A model generated the notes under the pieces. That model did not search any database, had not been told where the DNA came from, and saw nothing but the letters and a program-made list of their open reading frames with translations. DNA of 64,000 nucleotides. Source: Sporosarcina sp. ACRSM (lineage in GTDB: Bacteria > Bacillota > Bacilli > Bacillales_A > Planococcaceae). The stretch covers positions 1 to 64,000 of the forward strand of contig NZ_JAKRNU010000004.1 of NCBI RefSeq assembly GCF_022346545.1. The letters are read 5' to 3'. A program made the translations under genes and the position numbers. This document shows, piece by piece, positions 48,668 to 57,156 of this stretch (positions are counted from its first letter, which is position 1; every line of letters starts with the position of its first letter).

Positions 48668-50848
48668 ATGTTGAAAGTAGTAAATCGTGTTATAACCTTG
48701 GTAGCCCTTATGGCAGTAATATTCGTGCTTCCAATGGCAAGTGTTTCTGCAGAAGAAACCAAATTTGATCCATTTGAAAAGAGTATTAAAGAAATTTCGG
48801 ATGCTTTGGAAAGCAATCAAATTACTTCTGAGCAGTTGGTTATGTATTATCTAGAACGTATAAAAGCATATGACAAGCAAGGCCCTACGATTAATTCGTT
48901 TATTAACATGAATGAAGAAGCGATAGAGATTGCAAAGCAATTGGACGCAGAGAGACAAAGTAAAGGTGCAAGAAGTGTACTACATGGTATTCCAATCGTT
49001 GTTAAAGATAATTTTGACGTAAAAGGAATGCCTACAACAGCAGGTTCTGTTGCACTAAAGGAAGCTTATCCTGAAAAAGATGCTTTTATCATTCAGAAAC
49101 TGAAGGATGCAGGAGCCATTATCATTGGAAAAACAAATATGTCAGAGTTCGCAGCATCATATGGACGATTAGGCTATAGCTCTTTGGGCGGTTTAACTTT
49201 GAATCCTTACAACCTTCGACGTGATGCTTCCGGTTCCAGCAGTGGAACTGCTGCGGCAGTCACAGCAAACTTCGGTGTATTTGGATTAGGGACGGATACA
49301 TCTGGATCTGTTAGAGGACCCTCTCATGTTACGGGGTTAGTCGGGATCAGACCAACGCTCGGTTTAATAAGTCGGGATGGAGTCGTTCCGTCCTCGTTAA
49401 ATTTCGATACACCTGGTCCAATGGCTAGGTCTGTAGAAGATGTAGCCATCGCATTGAGTTTCATGGCTGGAGTCGATGAGAAGGATGAACAAACACTAGC
49501 CGCAAAGGAACATATTGTTGAAGATTATAGTAAGTCTTTAGACAATACGGCCCTGAAAAATGCAAGAATTGGAGTAGCTGTTGACTTTTTTGGAGATAAC
49601 GCTGAAGTGGATTCGATTACGAATGAGGCCTTGAAGAAAATGGAGGAAATGGGGACGGAAATTATCCCTGTATCTTTCTCAGAGACGACACAGTATTTGT
49701 GGACACCTATTATTGGGCCGATTAACGAAGCAAATTTTAAGGTTCAATTGGAGAAGTATTTAACACAGTTCCCAGAAAGTCAGCCAAAAACGCTAGAAGA
49801 AATCATCAAAATCAGTGAATTGCCAGAAGTTTTGAATTCAGCAACACCAGTTAATCCTGCGGGTCTGGAAGGGCTAAAAACGAATTTGAAACAAGCTCCA
49901 TTTAAAGACACGCCAGAATACAATCAGTTAGTAACACAAGCTATACCTAAAGCTCGTGATGAAGTGCAATCCATAATGGAAAAGGAAAACTTGGATGCCA
50001 TTGTTTTCCCAACAATGTCATGTCCTGCATCTCCAAGATTCGATCAGGAAGATCCGACCTACGTATGCGAAGCCTATGATACGTATGCCGCGGGTTATAT
50101 AGCGTCGGCTACAGGGTTCCCTGAAATTACGGTTCCTGCCGGTGCCACGAAGGAAGAACTACCTGTTGGGATCTCTTTCTTGGGATTGGCATACAGTGAA
50201 CAGTCACTATTGGATATCGCCTATTCATTTGAACAAGCAACCAATGCTAGAACGCTACCTAAAACAACGCCTAATTTTGAAATGGATGTTGAGGAAAAGC
50301 CAACGTTTAAAGATGTAAGTTCATATGTTGATGAAATTATGTATTTGGCAGACAAAGGAATTATTAAAGGTTATCCGGACGGAACATTTAAACCAAATAA
50401 TCCAATTACACGCTTACAAGCGATACAAATGATTTTTAAAGAAAAGGGTATTGTCGACTTTTCCGACGTCATCGACCCGGGATTTGTTGATGTTTCACCT
50501 GGTGATCATGGATATGAGGAGATTGCCAAAGCTGCTGAATTAGGTATCATCAACGGTAAAACAAATGCGCAAGGCAAGAGGTATTTTGATCCGAACGGAA
50601 ACTTAACCCGTGCACATGCGGCTGCAATCTTAGTGTCAGCTTATGATTTACAAGGAACCCATCCGACCGATTTTAAGGACGTTCCAAAAGAGTATTGGGC
50701 TCATGACTATGTTTCTGCATTGATATTAAATAATATTACGACTGGTTATACCAATGATCAATTTAAGCCAAATAGTACGATATCACGTCAACATTTTGCT
50801 GTGTTTATGGCCCGGTCTCTAGATGATCAGTTTAAGCCCACGAAGTAA
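48668..50848 (+). CDS. Secreted amidase with three SLH domains
   Basis: A 726-residue exported enzyme. A signal peptide ends at ASVSA (residue 28). Residues ~35-540 form an amidase-signature domain: Lys113 in IPIVVKDNFD, the SGSSSGTAAAV stretch around residues 189-196 and nucleophile Ser214 in GTDTSGSVRG. The C-terminus carries three SLH domains (start FKDVSSYVDEI, FVDVSPGDHGY and FKDVPKEYWAHDY), which anchor proteins to the S-layer wall polymer. It follows the chemoreceptor by 47 bp with a good GGGAGG site and no terminator between, so both are likely under the riboswitch. The amide substrate is unknown. Confidence 0.9.
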   Translation: MLKVVNRVITLVALMAVIFVLPMASVSAEETKFDPFEKSIKEISDALESNQITSEQLVMYYLERIKAYDKQGPTINSFINMNEEAIEIAKQLDAERQSKGARSVLHGIPIVVKDNFDVKGMPTTAGSVALKEAYPEKDAFIIQKLKDAGAIIIGKTNMSEFAASYGRLGYSSLGGLTLNPYNLRRDASGSSSGTAAAVTANFGVFGLGTDTSGSVRGPSHVTGLVGIRPTLGLISRDGVVPSSLNFDTPGPMARSVEDVAIALSFMAGVDEKDEQTLAAKEHIVEDYSKSLDNTALKNARIGVAVDFFGDNAEVDSITNEALKKMEEMGTEIIPVSFSETTQYLWTPIIGPINEANFKVQLEKYLTQFPESQPKTLEEIIKISELPEVLNSATPVNPAGLEGLKTNLKQAPFKDTPEYNQLVTQAIPKARDEVQSIMEKENLDAIVFPTMSCPASPRFDQEDPTYVCEAYDTYAAGYIASATGFPEITVPAGATKEELPVGISFLGLAYSEQSLLDIAYSFEQATNARTLPKTTPNFEMDVEEKPTFKDVSSYVDEIMYLADKGIIKGYPDGTFKPNNPITRLQAIQMIFKEKGIVDFSDVIDPGFVDVSPGDHGYEEIAKAAELGIINGKTNAQGKRYFDPNGNLTRAHAAAILVSAYDLQGTHPTDFKDVPKEYWAHDYVSALILNNITTGYTNDQFKPNSTISRQHFAVFMARSLDDQFKPTK

Positions 50849-50898
50849 AACTTTCTTCAGGAAAAAGGAAGATTAACAAAAAATTATAGTAAAGATTT

Positions 50899-50939
50899 AG
50901 GCTTCTCATAAGCAGTCCGGGCTTATGAGAAGCCTTTTG
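50899..50939. terminator. Terminator between the amidase and SDR genes
   Basis: A 15-bp perfect stem (AGGCTTCTCATAAGC with GCTTATGAGAAGCCT) is followed by TTTGT on the plus strand. The genes on both sides converge here. Confidence 0.8.
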
Positions 50940-50950
50940 TACGTTCAATA

Positions 50951-51706
50951 TTAGTGAAGCATTATTGAACCGCCGTCAACCATGATTGTTTGACCAGTAA
51001 TATATTGAGAATCCTCAGAAGCTAAGAATACGGCAACACGCCCGATATCATTTTCTACATCACCAAAACGGCCCATTGGAATTTTACTTTTAACGCTTTC
51101 GTAGTATTCAGGCTGTGCTTTAGCCCATGCCTGTACACCTAGAGAGTTAGCGAGTGGACTGATTATGTTTACATTAATACCGAATCTGCCCCATTCGTTT
51201 GCTGCTACACGTGATACCCCACGAATCGCTTCTTTAGCAGCTGCATAAGCTGCTTGTGTTTCATGTCCCTCAAGACCCGCACCAGATGCAAAGTTAATGA
51301 TATTTCCTTTGGATTCCTTCAAGTATGGCAGAGCAGCTTGCATTAAATAAAATGTCGGATAAAATCCAGTACCAAATGATAGATCTAAATCTGCTTGTGT
51401 TGTTTCTTCTATTGTTATTTGTTTAGAAGCATGAGCATTATTTACTAAAACATCTAATTTACCGTATTTATCAACAACTGTTTTAATAATTTGGCCAAGA
51501 TTTTCTCGATCCATTAAATCAGCCTGAAGGAACATTGATTGTGGAGAAAAGGCTTGCAATTCCTTTTGCATTTCTTTACCGGTTCCTTCATTTAGGTCTA
51601 CGATAGTTACGATTGCGCCTTCTTTTACCATCGCTTTCGCCATCCCACTGCCGATACCACCAGCACCACCAGTAATAATAACTACTTTATCTTGTAATTT
51701 ACCCAT
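50951..51706 (-). CDS. SDR-family oxidoreductase 1
   Basis: A 251-residue short-chain dehydrogenase from the ATG at 51706 (MGKLQDKVVII) after AGGAGG. It has the cofactor motif TGGAGGIGSGMA, NNAHAS, a serine in NFASGAGLEG and the catalytic YAAAK. The C-terminal half closes GQTIMVDGGS. It is second in a two-gene minus-strand unit with another SDR. The substrate cannot be read from the sequence. Confidence 0.88.
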   Translation of the reverse strand: MGKLQDKVVIITGGAGGIGSGMAKAMVKEGAIVTIVDLNEGTGKEMQKELQAFSPQSMFLQADLMDRENLGQIIKTVVDKYGKLDVLVNNAHASKQITIEETTQADLDLSFGTGFYPTFYLMQAALPYLKESKGNIINFASGAGLEGHETQAAYAAAKEAIRGVSRVAANEWGRFGINVNIISPLANSLGVQAWAKAQPEYYESVKSKIPMGRFGDVENDIGRVAVFLASEDSQYITGQTIMVDGGSIMLH

Positions 51707-51735
51707 TCTAAACATCCTCCTAAGTGATGCTTGCA

Positions 51736-52470
51736 TTACATAGCTGTTAAGCCGCCATCAACAATGAATTCAGCTCCTGTTGAATAGCTTGAATCGTCTG
51801 AGGCTAAGTAAACCACTAAGCTTGAAACTTCTTCTGGTTGTGCAACACGTTTTAAAGGAATATGTTTAGAGAATTCTTCTACTGCCGCTTTTGTATCTTC
51901 TTGAACAACCATTGGGGTTGCGATAACTCCCGGGTGAATAGAGTTTACACGAATTCCGTAATGAGCGCCTTCGATTGCAGCTGCTTTTGTCATACCACGA
52001 ACGGCGAATTTTGTATCTGTATAACCGATGGCACCAGCAACAATTCCATTCATTGATGAAATATTGACGATGGAACCACCGCCGGCTTTTTGCATGGATG
52101 GGATAACGGACTTCATACCTAAAAATACGGAAACTTGATTAATCTCGACGATACGGCGGTATTCTTCTTCTGTTACCTCTAATATTGATTTTGCCATAGT
52201 AATCCCAGCGTTGTTGACTAAAACATTTACTGGACCAAAGGTTTTTTCTGTTTCGGCTACGACCGTTGTCCAATCATCAGCACTTGTGACATTGTGTTTG
52301 ACGAACAAAGCGTTTTCACCAAGTTCTGCTGCAAGGGCATTTCCTTTTTCATCATTTAAGTCTGTTAAAACGACTTTCGCGCCCTCTTCGATAAATTTCC
52401 GTGCATGTGATGCGCCCATCCCTTGAGCAGCACCAGTGATAATTGCAATTTTACCGTCTAAACGAGCCAT
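51736..52470 (-). CDS. SDR-family oxidoreductase 2
   Basis: A 244-residue short-chain dehydrogenase with TGAAQGMGASHA, NNAGI, NISSMNG and the catalytic YTDTK. Similar to 3-alpha- or 20-beta-hydroxysteroid-type SDRs, but the substrate is unknown. First gene of the pair; the other SDR begins 30 bp downstream. The promoter carries a palindrome and a TetR gene is divergent. Confidence 0.88.
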   Translation of the reverse strand: MARLDGKIAIITGAAQGMGASHARKFIEEGAKVVLTDLNDEKGNALAAELGENALFVKHNVTSADDWTTVVAETEKTFGPVNVLVNNAGITMAKSILEVTEEEYRRIVEINQVSVFLGMKSVIPSMQKAGGGSIVNISSMNGIVAGAIGYTDTKFAVRGMTKAAAIEGAHYGIRVNSIHPGVIATPMVVQEDTKAAVEEFSKHIPLKRVAQPEEVSSLVVYLASDDSSYSTGAEFIVDGGLTAM

Positions 52471-52498
52471 GTTTTATTCCTCCTAGAAAAACTATGGT

Positions 52499-52527
52499 TG
52501 TATAATAAAATAAACTACATATGTAAA
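52499..52527 (-). promoter_or_regulatory. SDR operon promoter with palindromic operator
   Basis: On the minus strand TTTACA (52522-52527), a 17-nt spacer and TATACA (52499-52504). The palindrome TACATATGTA (52516-52525) covers part of the -35, a natural site for the TetR repressor encoded next door. Confidence 0.55.
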
Positions 52528-52617
52528 TTAACAGATAATACAGGAGTTGTCCAATAAAAAGATTGATGTCATAATTAATATGTCTATTTTTTAATAAAGG
52601 GGGGATAACCATTACCT

Positions 52618-53202
52618 ATGACAAAAAACGAAGATCGACGGACCATGAGGACACAAAAAAAATTAAAGCATGCGTTATTGGAATTGTTGAAAGAAAAGGA
52701 GTTAAACGAGCTCTCCATTACGGAGGTAGCGCAATATGCTCAATGTAACCGCGTCACCTTTTATTCGCATTATAGGGATTTACACGCTTTATTAGCTGCG
52801 ATATTTGATGATTATTTAAATGACTTAATCACTTACTTTCGTAAAGGCTATCAAAATTTAGAGCGCTTTTCGTCAGCTAATGAGCACCGGCATCTCCCTC
52901 TTTTTGAATTTATCTATCAAAATCAATTCGTTTTTTCCCTCATTTTAAAAGGAGAAGTTGTTCCAGGATCGCAAAATCAATTTTGTGAATGCCTAGTACA
53001 AGTATCTAGCACCGAGCTAAGACTAGGTGAGACAACTGAAATTGAAATTCCTGCATTAAACCATTTCATGACATATGGAACCCTTGGCTTCTTTATGTAT
53101 TGGATTCAGCAGGATTTCAAAGATTCTCCTGAAGTGATGGCGAAAAAATTATCGTATCTACAAAGCAAGATGTTTAAAGAGGCGATTGTTCTTGAAGAAT
53201 GA
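52618..53202 (+). CDS. TetR-family transcriptional regulator
   Basis: A 194-residue repressor-like protein with an N-terminal helix-turn-helix (LSITEVAQYAQCNRVTFYSHY, residues ~37-57) and a variable ligand-binding C-terminus with FIYQNQFVFSLILKGEV. It is divergent from the two SDR genes and probably controls them. A GGGGGGA site lies about 10 bases before the ATG, somewhat far; the ATG 27 bases downstream is an alternative start. Confidence 0.87.
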   Translation: MTKNEDRRTMRTQKKLKHALLELLKEKELNELSITEVAQYAQCNRVTFYSHYRDLHALLAAIFDDYLNDLITYFRKGYQNLERFSSANEHRHLPLFEFIYQNQFVFSLILKGEVVPGSQNQFCECLVQVSSTELRLGETTEIEIPALNHFMTYGTLGFFMYWIQQDFKDSPEVMAKKLSYLQSKMFKEAIVLEE

Positions 53203-53227
53203 AACAGGTGCTCGTGCGTCTCGGCTT

Positions 53228-53421
53228 TTAACTTGATTCAGCAGAAGTCCCCGACTTCCATAAGTGGCGGGGTGAATGTCAGAATGAATTTCAATCAGAG
53301 GGGGTTCAAAATCCTTGCTGATTCAAGTTAAGCCTCCGGCGGATGTCACAGATTTTGAAAGGAGTTAATTGAGCCTTGCTCAATTCAAAATCTGGACGCA
53401 ATTACGCCAAGGCGTAATTGA
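53228..53421 (+). repeat. Structured dispersed element, copy B
   Basis: Arms TTAACTTGATTCAGCA (53228-53243) and its complement (53316-53331) enclose a 72-nt loop with a second hairpin (CCCCGACTT with AAGT...CGGGG). They are followed by the conserved box (53330-53359) ending CAGATTTTGAA, a short hairpin middle (AATTGAGC / GCTCAATT) and the second box (53383-53421). The order and orientation match copy A at 39244-39491; the middle is shorter. The element ends about 25 bp before the deaminase gene start. Confidence 0.75.
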
Positions 53422-53445
53422 ATACAAATGGGGGAGGATGCAAAT

Positions 53446-53928
53446 ATGATAAATGATACAGATTTGAAGCACTTGCGACGTTGTGTTGAATTAGCACAAA
53501 CTGCTCTGGAGAAAGGTGATGAGCCATTTGGTTCCGTACTGGTTTCGGCCGATGGAGAGGTGCTTTTTGAAGATCATAACCACGTGGCAGGCGGCGATCA
53601 TACCCAACACCCTGAATTTGCGATAGCGCGCTGGGCAGCGACTAACATGGCACCAGAAGAAAGAAGCAAGGCGACCGTATATACCTCCGGCGAACATTGC
53701 CCGATGTGCGCTGCAGCTCACGGTTGGGTTGGTTTAGGCCGAATCGTTTATGCAAGTTCGTCTCAACAGTTAGCACAATGGTTGAGTGAAATGGGGGTTG
53801 CTCCGTCGCGCGTTCGGAATCTAGCCATTCAATATGTTATTCGTGATACCATAATAGATGGACCTGTTCCTGAACTAGCGGAGCAAGTATATCAACTTCA
53901 TCGTCAATTCTACGCAAGGGGACGTTAA
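53446..53928 (+). CDS. Nucleoside/guanine-type deaminase
   Basis: A 160-residue zinc-dependent deaminase of the cytidine-deaminase superfamily. The start is the ATG at 53446 (MINDTDLKHLR) after GGGGAGG; the upstream in-frame ATG lacks a site. The metal and catalytic residues are HPEFA (His and Glu) and GEHCPMCAAA (two Cys). The closest likely activity is deamination of guanine or a related base or nucleoside. A CMD-family gene follows 18 bp later. Confidence 0.83.
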   Translation: MINDTDLKHLRRCVELAQTALEKGDEPFGSVLVSADGEVLFEDHNHVAGGDHTQHPEFAIARWAATNMAPEERSKATVYTSGEHCPMCAAAHGWVGLGRIVYASSSQQLAQWLSEMGVAPSRVRNLAIQYVIRDTIIDGPVPELAEQVYQLHRQFYARGR

Positions 53929-53946
53929 AACAAGGAGGATTTTAAA

Positions 53947-54357
53947 ATGGCAAAAGATCGTTATCAACAAGGTTTAGAGAAGATAAAGGAACTTACATCA
54001 TCAAGTGATGAAAATCCGACTGGCTTCATGGACATTGGAGAAGGATTTAAAGATATTGCGCCTGATTTAAGCAAATATGTTGTTGAATTTGCTTTCGGCG
54101 ACATTTATTCACGTCCGGGATTGGATAACAAGCAAAAAGTTCTTACAACCATTACAGCCCTTGTTGCCCAAGGAAAACCGCAGATTGAGATGCATATCAA
54201 AACGGGGCTTAGTGTTGGTTTGAAACCAGAAGAGATAGTAGGTTGCATCATGCATCTCATCCCGTATACAGGATTCCCGAGTGTTCTCAATGCCTTAAAA
54301 GCTGCTCAAAAAGTGTTTGCAGAACAAGGTGTAAAAGTTACAACGCCGGATGAATGA
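53947..54357 (+). CDS. Carboxymuconolactone decarboxylase family protein
   Basis: A 136-residue CMD-domain protein (MHIKTGLSVGLKPEEIVGCIMHLI). Unlike AhpD-type members it has no CxxC pair, so it is not an obvious peroxidase-like redox enzyme. It has an AAGGAGG site and lies 18 bp after the deaminase gene, so the two form an operon. The substrate is unknown. Confidence 0.82.
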   Translation: MAKDRYQQGLEKIKELTSSSDENPTGFMDIGEGFKDIAPDLSKYVVEFAFGDIYSRPGLDNKQKVLTTITALVAQGKPQIEMHIKTGLSVGLKPEEIVGCIMHLIPYTGFPSVLNALKAAQKVFAEQGVKVTTPDE

Positions 54358-54363
54358 ATAGAA

Positions 54364-54410
54364 ACGGGGACAGGTTCCTTGGCTTAGGAAGCCGTGAACT
54401 CTGTCCCCGT
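54364..54410. repeat. REP-like hairpin 3
   Basis: ACGGGGACAGGTTC pairs with GAACTCTGTCCCCGT (54364-54377 with 54396-54410). It terminates the CMD unit and also encodes the C-terminal tail TGTEFTAS of the convergent exporter gene (stop at 54384). Confidence 0.7.
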
Positions 54411-55379
54411 CGTGGTCATTCTATTAAAGATATTTTTCTTGATAATTAAGTAGTTCTTAATCTCGAAATTTAAATAATAGAGATTGGCTCTGATTTCAAA
54501 TTCTTCTCTAGTCTTCGGTAATTCCGTTTCCCGTATGGACTCTTCGTATTCCTCTAATTGCTGCAATGCAATGGTAGTATCTCCTGAATCAACATGTTGA
54601 CTGATATCCAGAAAGATAGTAGCGAGCATTCCTCTTTGTTTGACATCTAACACTGACGAAGAAATGATGCTGAGGATGACTGCCATCTGTTTGAGGATTT
54701 TCAGTTGATCTTCTCGCATTTCGAGATAATAATAATCTTTATTTTCCTTGCGTAACAGATGATTTTCTACATCTTGTATCGCAATATTTTTAGCCTGATT
54801 CAGGATATTTTCCACTTCGACTAATTCTTTTCCATCCCACTGTTGCTCACTATCTTTTAAAAATGTAGAGAACTGATGTAGGATAACGCTGAATTTATGT
54901 TCAATTTCTATTTTGTACTTTTCAATTTCCTTCTTAAAGCTCGGCATAATGCTATTTACGAGTAAGGCGATTCCGATTCCGATGAAAATGATATAGAGTT
55001 CATTCAATAAGTTTGCTAAGTTGGCTTCCTTCACTGCGTAAATATGCAAAATGACAACGATACTTGTCACAAGACCTTCCTGAATACGTAATTTTACAAG
55101 GGCTGGGACAAGCAATAAGATGAAGAGCGTTAAGATAATGGGATGATAGCCTAATACCTCAAAACAGACGGAGCCAAGTAGTAAAGATAATAGAGAGGCG
55201 AAAAATTTCTTCTGGATGGAGAGTAAGGTCTTTTTCTTTGTCTTCTCAATACACATAATGACGATGATGGCTGCAAATGATCCAAACTCCATGTCAAATA
55301 AACTCGTAATCCAAATTGCCAACCCTGCCCCGATTGCAGTCTTAATTGTCCGATATCCCATTCCAACCATAAGTATCAC
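54384..55379 (-). CDS. Aromatic acid exporter family protein (ArAE/YqjA type)
   Basis: A 331-residue protein with about six membrane segments in residues ~5-165 (AAIIVIMCIEKTKKKTLLS, LLLGSVCFEVL) and a long cytoplasmic alpha-helical C-terminus, the layout of the FUSC-like aromatic acid exporter family in Firmicutes. The start is not certain: two ATGs lie within the first six codons. Its last codons lie inside a REP-like hairpin. The divergent regulator at 55562 might control it. Confidence 0.75.
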   Translation of the reverse strand: MILMVGMGYRTIKTAIGAGLAIWITSLFDMEFGSFAAIIVIMCIEKTKKKTLLSIQKKFFASLLSLLLGSVCFEVLGYHPIILTLFILLLVPALVKLRIQEGLVTSIVVILHIYAVKEANLANLLNELYIIFIGIGIALLVNSIMPSFKKEIEKYKIEIEHKFSVILHQFSTFLKDSEQQWDGKELVEVENILNQAKNIAIQDVENHLLRKENKDYYYLEMREDQLKILKQMAVILSIISSSVLDVKQRGMLATIFLDISQHVDSGDTTIALQQLEEYEESIRETELPKTREEFEIRANLYYLNFEIKNYLIIKKNIFNRMTTTGTEFTAS

Positions 55380-55561
55380 CCTGTTATTTTTTATACTTTC
55401 ATTATAACCAAGTTCCTATGGAAAATCAGGGGAACATGAAAGCTACTTTATACTCTATAAGATTTTGGGAGATGCCCTATTCAATTTAGTATAATAGGGA
55501 ATAGAAATTTGTAGAAAGTTACATATGAAAAAATAAGGTCAAAGGTAGGGGGTGTTTGTCC

Positions 55562-56875
55562 GTGTTTAGAGTAGGAATCATTGGGCCGCAGTCGACTGTG
55601 GATAGAATTATATATATTGCACGGGAATTTGAATTGGATGTAATTTTTTTATCGTATCCGTATAAAGTAGTGAAAGAAACAGAAAAGATTGTGAAACACA
55701 ATGACAACAAGGTAGACCTATGGATTTTCTCAGGAAGGATTGCCTACAATATAGCTTGTCGGTCAGTAGAGAATAAAGAAAATAAAATTTATATTGATCA
55801 TACCGAGGCTGGAATTTATAAAGGGTTATTGGAGTTTGCGCATGATATTGGTTCTTTTACAGATTATTTAAGTATAGACGAGATATCCAAAAGCCATTTG
55901 GAGAGCGCTTTGTATCAACTTAATATAAAAACTGAAAATATGTATGTAAAGACTTTTTCTGAAGAAACTTCCACCAAAGAGTTAGTTGAATTTCATAGTC
56001 AATTATGGAGAATGGGCAAGACGAAAGGAGCAATCACTTGCTTCGAAGAAGTGTATTTACAGCTTAAAGAAGCAGAGATCCCTGCATTTAGAATTTCGAC
56101 GAGTGATATTGAAATTCGTCATACATTAAATATCCTGTCTGAAAAGATAAAGACTTTTTACTTTAAGGGATCTCAAGTTGCTGTTCAACTATTTGAAATG
56201 GCTCATTTGGAAGATCACTTCAAAAGTCCAAAGCAAACGTATCAATTGCAATATTTGGAGCTGAAATTTAAGGAGATTTTAATCAATTTAAGTGAATCTT
56301 TGAATGGCTCACTCATTGAAAAAGGGCTTGGAAGATATTTAATATTTAGTTCGCGTGGAGACAGTGAACGGGAACTACACAGCATTGAAGAGACTGTAAA
56401 CAATTTGGTTTTGGAATCCGGATTGCAGGTAGGAGTAGGCATTGGATTTGGAGAAACGATTTATTCTGCAGAATTCAATGCCAATCATGCACTCAAGCAA
56501 TCCAAAGAGAAATTTGGCTCTATCATTATTGCCCGAGAAAATGGTGAAGTTGTGGAAGTGAATAGCAAGCATTTAGAAGTTGCCGACTTTCCATACTTTA
56601 ATGATGAAAATTTTATTGCCAAACTTAAAAACGAGAAAATAAATATGAAATTTTATATTGAAATTTTTGCTTTCACAAGGAATACAGGATTAAAGGATTT
56701 TACAGTCAAAGATGTATCCAGTCAACTATCCAAGGATGAAAGAAATACAAGACGCTTTATAGAAAGGTTATGTGAAGTGGGGTTGGCTGAATGGATAGGT
56801 ATGGAAGAGTCCGCTACAAGAGGAAGACCAAGACGTGTTTATAAATTAACGAATCCATTAAATAAAATGAAGTAA
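55562..56875 (+). CDS. Transcriptional regulator with GGDEF-like and winged-helix domains
   Basis: A 437-residue protein from the GTG at 55562, 7 bases after AGGGGGTG; a TTG two codons upstream is too close to that site. The N-terminal half (MFRVGIIGPQSTVDRI) has a response-type alpha/beta fold. Residues ~240-350 resemble a degenerate GGDEF domain (FNANHALKQSKEKFGSIIIA), and the C-terminus is a winged helix (VKDVSSQLSKDERNTRRFIE) with GRPRRVYKL. I do not recognise a named family. It lies directly before the NhaC-argH unit and probably regulates it. Confidence 0.65.
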   Translation: MFRVGIIGPQSTVDRIIYIAREFELDVIFLSYPYKVVKETEKIVKHNDNKVDLWIFSGRIAYNIACRSVENKENKIYIDHTEAGIYKGLLEFAHDIGSFTDYLSIDEISKSHLESALYQLNIKTENMYVKTFSEETSTKELVEFHSQLWRMGKTKGAITCFEEVYLQLKEAEIPAFRISTSDIEIRHTLNILSEKIKTFYFKGSQVAVQLFEMAHLEDHFKSPKQTYQLQYLELKFKEILINLSESLNGSLIEKGLGRYLIFSSRGDSERELHSIEETVNNLVLESGLQVGVGIGFGETIYSAEFNANHALKQSKEKFGSIIIARENGEVVEVNSKHLEVADFPYFNDENFIAKLKNEKINMKFYIEIFAFTRNTGLKDFTVKDVSSQLSKDERNTRRFIERLCEVGLAEWIGMEESATRGRPRRVYKLTNPLNKMK

Positions 56876-56910
56876 GGCTGTATAGAGAGTTTCTCTAACA
56901 GCTTTTTTTT
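56876..56910 (+). terminator. Terminator after the regulator gene
   Basis: GCTGTATAGAGA pairs with TCTCTA-ACAGC with one bulge, followed by eight T. Confidence 0.8.
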
Positions 56911-56914
56911 GTGA

Positions 56915-56963
56915 GTTAGATTGCCTTGATAGGATTGTTGTAATCCTATCAAGGCAATCTAAC
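56915..56963. repeat. Perfect 22-bp inverted repeat
   Basis: GTTAGATTGCCTTGATAGG plus ATT (56915-56936) and its exact complement (56942-56963) are separated by only 5 bases (56937-56941). It follows the regulator terminator and is not followed by a T-run, so it is either a second hairpin or an operator. Confidence 0.85.
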
Positions 56964-57156
56964 TAATCCTCTTCATAATTAAAATAGCAGTTATGAAATT
57001 GCTGTGGAAATAAAGTTAACTAAAAGTTTAAATAGTTCTTGCCTATCGAAAAGGCGTTAAGTACAATCATTTATAGGGTAAAGATTATGTATATACCCTT
57101 ATATAAAGAGTTGTGTCATAAAATGGCTTATTATTTTTGAAAGGGAGGTTGGTTCT

